Of a DNA stretch of 39,431 nucleotides, positions 24,680-32,663 are shown one piece after another. The number at the start of each line of letters is the position of its first letter. Positions within the stretch are counted from its first letter, which is position 1. The position numbers and the translations under genes were made by a program. The notes under the pieces are model-generated. The model ran no database searches and was not told the DNA's origin. It was given only the letters and a program-made list of their open reading frames with translations. Source of the stretch: Sphaerisporangium melleum (GTDB lineage Bacteria > Actinomycetota > Actinomycetes > Streptosporangiales > Streptosporangiaceae); assembly GCF_014646695.1 (NCBI RefSeq), contig NZ_BMNT01000059.1, positions 1 to 39,431 on the forward strand, written 5' to 3'.

Positions 24680-24696
24680 GTCCGGCAGGAGTTCAC

Positions 24697-25599
24697 GTGA
24701 GCAGTGTCCGGGCCGGCCGGCTCAGTGACGACGACTGGGATCGCCTCATCGATCAGTTGAGGCAGGGCGACTGCGCTCCCTTTCTCGGTGCCGGGGCCTG
24801 CAGCAAGGTCCTGCCCACCGGAGGGGAACTCAGCCGCCGGCTGGCGGAGAAATACCGTTATCCCTTCGCCGACCGCGGCGATCTCGCGCGGGTCACCCAG
24901 TACATGACCATGCGGTTCGGTGACGACGCGATCTATGTCAAGTCCCTGGTCCGCCGGGAGCTTCTGGAGATGTCCGGCGGGACGCCCGATTTCTCCGATC
25001 CGTTCGAACCGCACGCGGTGCTCGCCGATTTTCCCATACCGGTCTTTCTCACCACGAACTATGACGACTTCCTGGTGCAGGCGCTGAAACACGCCGGCAA
25101 GGACCCGCAGCACGCCATATGCCCGTGGAACAGCGGCATAGATCCGAACAACGGCCCGTTCTCCAGCTCCACCGGGTGGAACCCGCGGCCGGAGACCCCG
25201 CTGGTGTACCACCTGCACGGCACGCTGGAGCACCCGCAGTCGATCGTGGTCACCGAGGACGACTACCTGGAGTTCGTCACCGGCCTGGCCGCCGACCGGA
25301 GCATCCTGCGGCCCTCCATCCAGGCGGCGCTCACCACCAAACCGCTGCTGTTCATCGGCTACGGACTGCGCGACGCGACCTTCCGCCAGCTCTTCAAGGG
25401 CCTGCTCAGCGCGGTCCCCGAGATCAACAGGCGGGCGCATGTCAGCGTGCAGCGCCGGCCGCGCGAGGACGGCATCGGCCCGGAGGTCGAGCAGTCCACC
25501 ATGGACTACCTCTCCAGCTTCTACCGCAGATGGCGGATATCCATCTACTGGGGGACCCTCGACGAGTTCATGACCGAACTGCGGCACCGGATGGGATAG
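24697..25599 (+). CDS. SIR2-like domain protein (putative NADase effector)
   Basis: This 300-residue protein is a SIR2-like Rossmann domain of the type used in bacterial immunity. NAD-site residues are all present: FLGAGACSKVLPTGGELSRR (GAG loop at 31-33), FLTTNYDDF with Asn 121 and Asp 123, VYHLHGTLEHP with His 174, and a C-terminal LLFIGYGLRDATFRQLF. In anti-phage systems such domains hydrolyse NAD+ and halt cell growth. GTG 24697 has CAGGAG seven bases upstream. The STAND ATPase starts four bases after its stop, so the two are coupled, like a SIR2-STAND effector/sensor split over two genes. Activity here is inferred. Confidence 0.88.
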   Translation: MSSVRAGRLSDDDWDRLIDQLRQGDCAPFLGAGACSKVLPTGGELSRRLAEKYRYPFADRGDLARVTQYMTMRFGDDAIYVKSLVRRELLEMSGGTPDFSDPFEPHAVLADFPIPVFLTTNYDDFLVQALKHAGKDPQHAICPWNSGIDPNNGPFSSSTGWNPRPETPLVYHLHGTLEHPQSIVVTEDDYLEFVTGLAADRSILRPSIQAALTTKPLLFIGYGLRDATFRQLFKGLLSAVPEINRRAHVSVQRRPREDGIGPEVEQSTMDYLSSFYRRWRISIYWGTLDEFMTELRHRMG

Positions 25600-25603
25600 G
25601 GCG

Positions 25604-27592
25604 ATGGACAGCAGCGGCACAGCGCACCGGGCGAAGGAGCCGTACGTCGGCCCGCGGTCGTTCACCCGCCGGGAGAGCCATCTCTTCTTCGGCAGGGACC
25701 GCGAGAGACACGAGCTGGTGGACCTGTGGCAGGCCAACCGGCTGACCATCCTGTCCGGGCCCGCGGGAGTGGGCAAGTCGTCCCTGCTGGAGGCGGGGGT
25801 GCTGCCGCTGCTGGACCCGGGCAAGACCGCGGTGCTGCCCACGGGAGGGGTGACGCGCCGCAGGACGATCCCGGTGGCGGTCCTCTCCCCCGGCGCCAAC
25901 CCGCACGTCTTCGCGCTGCTGACCTCCTGGGCGCCGTTCAGCCCGCCCGCACAGCTGGCCGAGACGACCATCGCCGACTTCCTGCGGCACCTGCCGGCCA
26001 GGACCGACCCCTACGGCGACCCGCTGCTCACCATGCTCGCCATCGACCACCTGGAGAACCTCTTCGCCGACCTCGCCTGGCGGGAGCCGCACTCGGAGGC
26101 CTTCCTCGGCGAGCTCGTCGCCGCGCTCGAGGCCAGCCCGCACGCCCGCCTGCTGATCGTGGTCAGCGACGATCACCTGCCGTCCATCCTGAGCTACGGC
26201 GAGCTGGCCGCCATGGCCAAGGCGCGCTTCCCGCTCGCGGCGCTCGGCGTGCGGGCCGCGCTGAGCGCCTGCCGGCGGCCGTTGCAGGGCGCCGGGCGAT
26301 CGTTCGCGCCGGGCGCCGCCGAGGAGCTGGTGGACGACCTGCGCCGGGTGCGGCTCGGCGGTCCGGGCGAGGAGGTCACCCTCGTGCGCGACACCGTCGA
26401 GCCGGTGCACCTGCAGCTCGCATGCGCCGGCCTGTGGCGGTCCCTGCCGGACGATCACACCGTCGTCACCGGGCAGGACGTGCGTGCCGCGAGCCCGGAC
26501 CGGGCGCTCACCGAGTTCTGCGACCACGTGCTGCGGGAGGTCGCCCGCGACCACTTCCACGGCGAGACCGAGAAGCTCCGCCTGCGCCTGCGGCAGGTCT
26601 TCCTCGACGACGCGCGGACGCCGAGGCGGGTGCAGCGCGGCGTCACCGAGACCTCGGGGCTGCCGGACGCCGTGGTGCGCACGCTCGCCGACCGGCACAT
26701 CCTGCGCCTCGGCCCCGGCGGGCGGGTGCGGCTCGCCTCCGACCGCCTGGCCGGCCCGCTGCTGCGCAACGGCCCGGCCGGCCACGACGCCGAGCGGCCC
26801 GGCCCCGCCGCACTCCTGCACGTCGCTGACCTGGCGCTGAGCGAGGGACGCCTGGACGGCGCGGTCAAGCACGCCGAGGAGGCGCTGCGCCACGCCGGGG
26901 GCGACGCGCGCCTCCAGGCGGAGATCGAGGTGTTCCTCGGCGACGTGCACTACCTGGGCGACCGGGTGGCCGAGGCGATCACGCACTACCGCCTCGCCGT
27001 CCGGCACCTGGCGTCGCTGCGCGGCACCGACGGCGCCATCGCCACCCTGTTCGCCGCCCTCGCCCAGGCGCAGCTCCGCAGAGGTGACCTGGCCGCCGCG
27101 CTGACGGAGCTGCGTTCGGCGATCACCCGCAACCCCGGCGACCTCGGCGTGCGCGTCAAGCTGGCCTGGGCGCTGTGGCAGGGCGGCCGGCCGCAGGCCG
27201 CGCTGGACGCGATCGACGAGGCGATCGACCTGGGCGGTGATGTGTCGGCGGCGATCAGAGCCCGGGGGGAGATGCGCGCGGACCTCGGCGCGGCGGCCCC
27301 GGCGCTGCGCGATCTGGAACGTACCCTCCCGCACCACTCCCCCGCCGCGCGGGCGGCGTACGCCCTGGCGCTGGCGCTGAACGACGAGGTCGCCGCCGCC
27401 GGTCGCGCCGTGCCGCCGGTCGAGGAGGAACGGGACGCGTCGGTGCTGCTGCGGGTCGCGCGGGTGATGAGCCTGACCGGACGGGAGCAGGAGGCGGCGC
27501 AGCTCGCCGGACGTGCCCGGCTGCCCGGCGGGCGACCGCCGCTGCCCGCTCATCTGACCGGCGTGGCGGAGCGCTTAACAACCCTCGGTTGA
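25604..27592 (+). CDS. nSTAND1-type NTPase with C-terminal TPRs
   Basis: This is a 662-residue STAND ATPase. The N-terminal PYVGPRSFTRRESHLFFGRD is the usual nSTAND1 entry. Walker A is GPAGVGKS at 52-59, and a Walker B-like LAIDHLEN with acidic residues lies near 145-152. A winged-helix-like region occupies about 220-400. TPR-like helices run from about 405 to 590 (LALSEGRLDGAVKHAEEAL, FLGDVHYLGDRVAEAITHY, AQLRRGDLAAALTELRSAI). Such proteins sense a ligand through the repeats and activate an effector. Here the effector is probably the coupled SIR2-like protein. No HTH or effector domain is visible at its N-terminus. Confidence 0.88.
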   Translation: MDSSGTAHRAKEPYVGPRSFTRRESHLFFGRDRERHELVDLWQANRLTILSGPAGVGKSSLLEAGVLPLLDPGKTAVLPTGGVTRRRTIPVAVLSPGANPHVFALLTSWAPFSPPAQLAETTIADFLRHLPARTDPYGDPLLTMLAIDHLENLFADLAWREPHSEAFLGELVAALEASPHARLLIVVSDDHLPSILSYGELAAMAKARFPLAALGVRAALSACRRPLQGAGRSFAPGAAEELVDDLRRVRLGGPGEEVTLVRDTVEPVHLQLACAGLWRSLPDDHTVVTGQDVRAASPDRALTEFCDHVLREVARDHFHGETEKLRLRLRQVFLDDARTPRRVQRGVTETSGLPDAVVRTLADRHILRLGPGGRVRLASDRLAGPLLRNGPAGHDAERPGPAALLHVADLALSEGRLDGAVKHAEEALRHAGGDARLQAEIEVFLGDVHYLGDRVAEAITHYRLAVRHLASLRGTDGAIATLFAALAQAQLRRGDLAAALTELRSAITRNPGDLGVRVKLAWALWQGGRPQAALDAIDEAIDLGGDVSAAIRARGEMRADLGAAAPALRDLERTLPHHSPAARAAYALALALNDEVAAAGRAVPPVEEERDASVLLRVARVMSLTGREQEAAQLAGRARLPGGRPPLPAHLTGVAERLTTLG

Positions 27593-27746
27593 TTCGATCA
27601 AAGCATGGCAACCGGCCCTCATTGATCACTAAGTTCTTCCCATGCCGTCACGGAATCGGCGCTCGCCCGCGAGCCACGACAGGGAAACCGGGTTACGTTA
27701 CTCGACATCGATGACCGTACGGCGGAAGACCGAGGCGTGAGCGCAG

Positions 27747-29084
27747 GTGCCGGAGACGCGTTCGCGCAGCAGCACGCGGTGGCTGGTCTGGACATGGGTC
27801 TCGTGCGCGATGTCCATGCTCGGGAACCGCACCCTCGGCGTGACCTACCCCCTGCTCGCGCTGTCCCTCACCGGGTCGCCCTTCGACGTCGGCTGGGCCG
27901 GGTTCGGGCTGACGCTGCCCACCCTGGTCGTCTACCTTCCGGCCGGGGTCATCGTGGACCGGTTCCCGCCCCGGCTGATCATGCTGGCCTGCCAGGCCGT
28001 GCGCGGCCTGGCCGCCCTGACCGTGTCGGCGCTGCTGGCCCTCGGGGAGCTGCGGATGGCCTACCTCATGGTGGGCGCCATCGCCGAGGGCACCATGTGG
28101 GTGCTGTACACCGTCGCCGAGACCGCCCTGATCCAGTCACTGGCCTCCGGGAAGACCTTCGCCCGTGCCGCCTCGGCCAGTGAGAGCGCGACGCACCTGG
28201 CCGTCATGGCCGGACGCCCCCTCGGCGGCCTGCTGTTCGGGCTCGACCGCGCGGTCGCCTTCGCCGGCGACGCGGCGCTGTTTCTGGCCTCGTTCCTCTC
28301 GCTGCTGGCGATACCCGACGCCGGGCGACCACCCGGCACCGCTTCCGGGGCGGATCGCGGCGTCGGCCGGCTGACGCCGCGATCTCTTTACCGGGAGGTC
28401 AGCGAAGGGGTGACCGCCCTGTGGGGCAACCGCTTCCTGCGTGAGGCGGTCGCGGTCACCGCCGTGACCAACCTGATGGTCAACACCGTCATCACCGTCT
28501 TCCTGGCCGGGTCGGCGGACATCTCACCGGCGCAGGTGGGCCTCGCCCTGGCGATGGGCGGGCTCGGCGGGTCGATCGGCTCGGTGGGCGCGCCGTGGCT
28601 CTTCCGCCGCCTGCCCTCGCTGCGCAGCACCCCGACCCTGTTCCTGCAGGTGTGGATCTGGTGCCTCGCCCTGGCCGTCGCCGCCGTCCTGCGGCCCCCG
28701 TACTCGTTCGCGCTGGCCGTCCTGCTCACCGGGATCACCGGTTCGCTGGGGAACGTGGCCATCCGGCTGGAGGAGCTCGGCAAGATCCCCGGCGACCGCA
28801 TCGCCCGCGCCATGAGCGCGCACCGGCTCGTCGTCCACGGGGTGGTGTGCCTGGCGGCGCCGGTCGGCGGCGTCCTGGTCGCGCGGCTCGGCGTCGCCGA
28901 CGGCATGGTCTTCCTGGTGGCGGTCATGCTGGCCTTCGCCCTGCTGTTCACCGCGCGCTGGTGGGCGCGGGGCCGCCGGGGGCGCGGCGGCGCCACCGCG
29001 CCCCGGCGGCTCCGGCCCCGCCTGCTCACCTCGCTGGTGGCCGGGCTGCACGAGGACGAGGTGTCCCCGATCACCCGTAAGTGA
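27747..29084 (+). CDS. MFS transporter
   Basis: This 445-residue protein has about 12 membrane helices and major-facilitator features. LVVYLPAGVIVDRFPPRLIM is the loop 2-3 region (D-R at the expected place). Amphipathic helices are interrupted near residues 190-225 by a hydrophilic central loop (PDAGRPPGTASGADRG). The topology resembles the multidrug/siderophore exporters of the MFS_3 group. GTG 27747 with GAGCGCAG upstream gives a short cytoplasmic N-terminus. It lies 154 bases after the STAND gene on the same strand and could export the matured FxsA peptide, but nothing in the sequence proves the link. Confidence 0.85.
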   Translation: MPETRSRSSTRWLVWTWVSCAMSMLGNRTLGVTYPLLALSLTGSPFDVGWAGFGLTLPTLVVYLPAGVIVDRFPPRLIMLACQAVRGLAALTVSALLALGELRMAYLMVGAIAEGTMWVLYTVAETALIQSLASGKTFARAASASESATHLAVMAGRPLGGLLFGLDRAVAFAGDAALFLASFLSLLAIPDAGRPPGTASGADRGVGRLTPRSLYREVSEGVTALWGNRFLREAVAVTAVTNLMVNTVITVFLAGSADISPAQVGLALAMGGLGGSIGSVGAPWLFRRLPSLRSTPTLFLQVWIWCLALAVAAVLRPPYSFALAVLLTGITGSLGNVAIRLEELGKIPGDRIARAMSAHRLVVHGVVCLAAPVGGVLVARLGVADGMVFLVAVMLAFALLFTARWWARGRRGRGGATAPRRLRPRLLTSLVAGLHEDEVSPITRK

Positions 29085-29105
29085 ACGAGCGCGAACCCGC
29101 GCGGG

Positions 29106-29519
29106 TCACCGGCCACCGGTGAAGTACCGGGCGGGGATGAACAGCTCGTGCCCGGTGTCGAAGCTCACCCGCACTCCGGCGGTGGTCCACTCGGCCGCCG
29201 TGACCGAGCGGGCGGAGGTCTCGATGTCGACCCGGTGGCCGTAGGAGAGCCCGGGATCGCGGCCGACGACGATCTGGTGCGACTCCCCGGCAAGGGAGCT
29301 GCGGCGGACCAGGGCCAGCACATGCGGCGAACCGTCGTCGTACGCCACGGTGGCCGGCTGGTCGCCGCGGTAGACCACCTCCGTCCGCGGCCACCGGGCC
29401 GCGACGGTCAGCGCCACCCCCAGCGCGATGCCGAGAACGACCAGCCCCAGGCTCCTCAGCCGGGCGGATCGGCCCCTGCGGGCCGGCGGCGGTGCTTCCA
29501 CGGCCAGGGACGAGGTCAT
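29106..29519 (-). CDS. Small membrane-anchored protein of unknown function
   Basis: This 137-residue protein has an Arg/Pro-rich N-terminal cytoplasmic tail, one membrane helix (LGLVVLGIALGVALTVAARW, about 24-43) and an extracytoplasmic beta-rich domain of about 90 residues (TEVVYRGDQPATVAYDDGSP, IVVGRDPGLSYGHRVDIETS, GVRVSFDTGHELFIPARYF). I recognise no family. ATG 29519 is supported by the hydrophobic profile; the ribosome site is unremarkable. It is convergent with the MFS gene and divergent from the histidine kinase. Confidence 0.65.
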   Translation of the reverse strand: MTSSLAVEAPPPARRGRSARLRSLGLVVLGIALGVALTVAARWPRTEVVYRGDQPATVAYDDGSPHVLALVRRSSLAGESHQIVVGRDPGLSYGHRVDIETSARSVTAAEWTTAGVRVSFDTGHELFIPARYFTGGR

Positions 29520-29726
29520 GCGCGGCCTCCGTAGGTTCGGCTCCTCGGTTTCGTCTGTCTCTTGGTCGCTCGCGCACGGGGAAAAGTTCGCGGGCGGCGG
29601 CGCCTGTTCCGCGCACGGGTACCCTTGCGCCCCTCCTCGCCGGCGTCCGCGATGAAAGCGAAGGTCTGCCGCAGGTAATGCGTTTGTCAGGTTCGGGTGG
29701 GCGAATGGGTTCCTCATTGCCTGGCG

Positions 29727-29783
29727 CCGCATCTGACGGCTAACGTCGGGACCGTCCTGACCTGTACTTTTACCAACCTTGAA
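29727..29783 (+). other. Possible remnant of a secreted-protein gene before the histidine kinase
   Basis: The frame that leads into the kinase reads PHLTANVGTVLTCTFTNLE. It resembles the VTCTFTN strand found in prealbumin-like or Ig-like domains of exported actinobacterial proteins. The local DNA is AT-richer. It may be the relic of a lost gene or chance; it lies upstream of the kinase ribosome site and is probably untranslated. Confidence 0.2.
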
Positions 29784-29795
29784 AGGAGGGTCAGC

Positions 29796-31307
29796 GTGCG
29801 AGCCGGCCTGCCGTCGTCGTTGCTTCCCGCGTCGGTGCGGGCACGCTCGACCCTGATCATCAGTGGGATCTGCCTGATCTTCCTGACCATCATCGGCGTC
29901 GGCATGGACTTTCTGGTCATGGACCGGATCCAGGCGCACGACATGCGGGACGCCCAGCGGGCCGCCGCCAACTGGATCGGATCGATAGAGCCGGGCGTGA
30001 TACCGCGGCCGAAGCCGGAGGGGCGTGCCGACTTCTTCCAGCTCGTCGACGCGCGCGGCCGGGTGGTGGCGGCGAGCGGCGCGGCCGCCGGCCGGCGGCC
30101 GCTGGGCCCCCAGCGGCCGCCGGTCGACAACCGCATCCAGGAGGGCGCGACGTGCCAGGCCCCCGGCCGGTGCGTGCTGTACACCGTCATCCGGATCCCC
30201 CCGTTCGAGACCCGCGAGATCTGGGGCGGTGAGCCGCACTACGTCTTCGCCGGAGCGGAGCAGCCGTGGCTCCTGGACGCCCACCACCTGGAGCTGGTCA
30301 CCGCCGCCGGAATCCTGCTGGCCACCGGGCTGAGCGCCTGGGGTTGCTGGTGGGCGGGGGGCCGCACCCTGCGCCCGGTGGCGGCGATCCGCGCCACGAT
30401 GGCGGAGATCACGGTGAGCGATCTGAGCCTGCGGGTGCCCGAACCGCCCGGCCGGACCGAGTACGCACTGCTCGCCCGCACCGCCAACCAGACGCTGGCC
30501 CGGCTGGAGGAGGCGGTCAAGCAGCAGCGGCGGTTCGCCTCCACCACCTCGCACGAGCTGCGCACCCCGCTCACCGCCCTGCGCGCCCGGCTGGAGGAGG
30601 CGGTGCGCTATCCCGGCGACGTCGATCCACGCGAGACCGTCCGGGACGCGCTGACGCTCACCGAGCGGCTGCACACGATCGTCGACGACCTGCTGGTGCT
30701 GGCCCGCCTGCGCTCGGGAACCCCGGCCGAGCACGAACCGGCCGACCTCGGCGGGCTGGCCCGCGACGCCATCGCGTCCCTGCCGGACGGCGCGCCGATC
30801 TCCGTCCGCGCCGAACACGGAGTCGTCGTGCTCGGCAACCCGGTCCAGCTCGTCCGCGTGCTGGACAACCTCCTGGCCAACGCCCGGCGGCACGCCCACA
30901 GCGCGGTGGAGGTCGCCATCGGGCGGGTGGACGGCCAGGCCGTGGTCACCGTGACCGACGACGGCGACGGCGTCGCGCCCCAGGACCGGGAACGGATCTT
31001 CGGGCGGTTCGTCCGCCTGGAGGACGGGCGCCGGCGCGAGCCCGGCGGCAGCGGGCTGGGCCTGGCCATCTCCCGGGACATCGCCCACGCCCACGGGGGG
31101 ACCCTTCGCGTGGAGGACTCGCCACGCGGTGCGCGGTTCGTCCTGCGCCTGCCGCTGATGGCCGCCGCCGAGCCGCTCACCGGCCAGATCGGGTCCGCTC
31201 CCCTCTCCCCCGCCGCTCCGGCCGAGTCCGCCGCCCCCTCCACCGGCATCCCTCGCGGTGCCGCCGGCTTCGCCGCCAATGCGCGGATGACCGCATGGCG
31301 TCACTGA
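29796..31307 (+). CDS. Sensor histidine kinase (HAMP/HisKA/HATPase), orphan
   Basis: This is a 503-residue two-component sensor kinase. The first membrane helix is at about 19-41 and an extracytoplasmic sensor of about 125 residues has two Cys (ATCQAPGRC). The second helix is at about 166-188, then HAMP. The HisKA motif TTSHELRTPLTALRARL carries the phosphorylated His 253. The ATPase domain has N-box LLANARRHA, G1 DDGDGVAPQDRERIF and G2 GSGLGLAISRDIAHAHGG. All catalytic elements look intact. GTG 29796 follows GGAGGG, which fixes the start. No response regulator lies on either side, so it must pair with a distant one. The C-terminus is Pro/Ala-rich. Confidence 0.92.
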   Translation: MRAGLPSSLLPASVRARSTLIISGICLIFLTIIGVGMDFLVMDRIQAHDMRDAQRAAANWIGSIEPGVIPRPKPEGRADFFQLVDARGRVVAASGAAAGRRPLGPQRPPVDNRIQEGATCQAPGRCVLYTVIRIPPFETREIWGGEPHYVFAGAEQPWLLDAHHLELVTAAGILLATGLSAWGCWWAGGRTLRPVAAIRATMAEITVSDLSLRVPEPPGRTEYALLARTANQTLARLEEAVKQQRRFASTTSHELRTPLTALRARLEEAVRYPGDVDPRETVRDALTLTERLHTIVDDLLVLARLRSGTPAEHEPADLGGLARDAIASLPDGAPISVRAEHGVVVLGNPVQLVRVLDNLLANARRHAHSAVEVAIGRVDGQAVVTVTDDGDGVAPQDRERIFGRFVRLEDGRRREPGGSGLGLAISRDIAHAHGGTLRVEDSPRGARFVLRLPLMAAAEPLTGQIGSAPLSPAAPAESAAPSTGIPRGAAGFAANARMTAWRH

Positions 31308-31442
31308 CCGGGGCTCACCGTCCGGCGGGTCCCGCCCGCCCCGTTCCCCTTTCTCTTCCCTCGCCTGCGCCGGCACGAGTCCGCCCCCGCCGTCCCCACG
31401 CGGAGGCCGCCGCCCGCCCGAGCCCCCGTAAGGAGCCGCCCC

Positions 31443-31868
31443 ATGCCGGATGACCCCTCCGTCGACGACCAGCTCATCAACGCCGTCAACGCCCGCGACC
31501 TGGCCGCCGCGACCCGCCTGTTCGGCCCGCGCGCCACCTACGTCTGCCCCGGTGGCGTCGCCGAAGGGCGCGAGGAGATCGGGTCCTATTTCGCGATCTA
31601 CTACGACGCGTTCGCCGACCTCACCGTCACGGCGCACGAGAAGAGCGCGTGCGGCGATCTGGTGACACTGGAATGGACGCTGACCGGCACGCACACCGGC
31701 CCTCTGCTCCTGCCTGGCGGTGATCTCGCCGCTCCCACCGGCCGGCGGATCGCGGTCCGCGGCTGCCACGTGCGCACGATGGACGCCGGCATGATCGCCA
31801 CCCTGCGGGTCTACTACGACCAGCTGGAGCTGCTCACCCAGCTCGGCATCTCCTGCCTCCCCGTCTGA
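31443..31868 (+). CDS. SnoaL-like/NTF2-fold protein
   Basis: This 141-residue single-domain protein has the NTF2-like/SnoaL pattern. SVDDQLINAVNARDLAAATR forms the first helices, followed by ATYVCPGGVAEGREEIGSYF, DLTVTAHEKSACGDLVTLEW, LTGTHTG and a final sheet that includes GCHVRTMDAGMIATLRVYYD. Members are polyketide cyclases, isomerases or binding proteins of unknown role; the pocket chemistry cannot be deduced. ATG 31443 has AAGGAG at a good distance. No biosynthetic neighbours are visible. Confidence 0.82.
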   Translation: MPDDPSVDDQLINAVNARDLAAATRLFGPRATYVCPGGVAEGREEIGSYFAIYYDAFADLTVTAHEKSACGDLVTLEWTLTGTHTGPLLLPGGDLAAPTGRRIAVRGCHVRTMDAGMIATLRVYYDQLELLTQLGISCLPV

Positions 31869-31957
31869 CCGCCCGCGCCGCTTCCCGGTGCCCGCGGCCG
31901 CCGCCCGTCACGGCCTTGTAAGAAGTGGCGGCGGGAAACGCTTCTAGGCTGAGCCGC

Positions 31958-32539
31958 GTGATCATATCGCGAGGAGCGGCCGCGCTGGCAGCGGCGACGG
32001 CCTTACTGGTCGCCGGATGCGCCGGCGGCGGATGGGACGAGGCGGCGAACCCGGCGCGCGGCGACGCGCCGCTGTCGGCCCCGGTGACGCCCGCGGCGAC
32101 GCCGACACCGGGAGCCCGCACACCGGCGGCGGTGCCCGCCGCCCTGGACTTCTCGGCCAGGACGCTCGACGGCCAGGAGTTCCGCGGGACGAGCCTCGCG
32201 GGCCGGCCGGTGGTGTTCTGGTTCTGGGCCCCGTGGTGTCCCAAGTGCCGGTCGGAGGCGCCCGCGGTACGGGCCATCTCGGCCCGGCACACCGGCGTCG
32301 CGTTCGTCGGGGTGGCGGGGCTGGACACCGAGGCGGCGATGAAGGAGTTCGTCCAGCGCACCGGCACCGGCGGCATCGTCCAGCTCTCCGACACCAAGGG
32401 CGCCGTGTGGACGAAGCTGGGCGTCACCGAACAGTCCACGTTCGTGTTCATGGCGCCGGACGGCTCGACGACCAAGGCCTCCGGTCCGCTCGACCGGGAT
32501 GCGCTGGACGGCCACGTCCGCGCGCTCCTGGCGGGATAG
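31958..32539 (+). CDS. TlpA/ResA-like thioredoxin-fold lipoprotein
   Basis: This 193-residue lipoprotein has a short signal MIISRGAAALAAATALLVAG and lipid-modified Cys 21. A Pro/Ala/Thr linker leads to a TlpA-like domain with FWFWAPWCPKCRSEAPAVR (redox CPKC at 94-97), FVGVAGLDTEAAMKEFV and the conserved GVTEQSTFVFMAPDG (cis-Pro position replaced by Thr; usually Pro). It works outside the membrane as a thiol-disulfide reductant or oxidant. Start GTG 31958 gives a compact signal; GTG 31925 would add 11 residues. The CcdA-type electron donor is the next gene. Confidence 0.88.
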   Translation: MIISRGAAALAAATALLVAGCAGGGWDEAANPARGDAPLSAPVTPAATPTPGARTPAAVPAALDFSARTLDGQEFRGTSLAGRPVVFWFWAPWCPKCRSEAPAVRAISARHTGVAFVGVAGLDTEAAMKEFVQRTGTGGIVQLSDTKGAVWTKLGVTEQSTFVFMAPDGSTTKASGPLDRDALDGHVRALLAG

Positions 32540-32663
32540 CCGCCGTGCCCGCCCACCGCTCCCGGACACGCGCGCCCCTTGAGTGCGGCCCCCGCATCCG
32601 GCCTGCGAGGGCCATGGCCGCCCTCCGGCCCACCCTGCCCGCATCCTGCGCGCGAGCGCCGCG

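Noticed and set aside
25568-27553. 661-residue minus-strand open frame
   Set aside because: Antisense to the nSTAND1-TPR gene, with repetitive Arg/Gln/Val composition.
27747-29084. MFS gene as dedicated exporter of the FxsA peptide
   Set aside because: Only proximity supports it; there is a 154-base gap and no peptide-exporter feature, so it is annotated simply as MFS.
29106-31769. 887-residue minus-strand open frame
   Set aside because: Only the last 137 residues (from ATG 29519) look like a protein; the rest is antisense to the histidine kinase and SnoaL-like genes.
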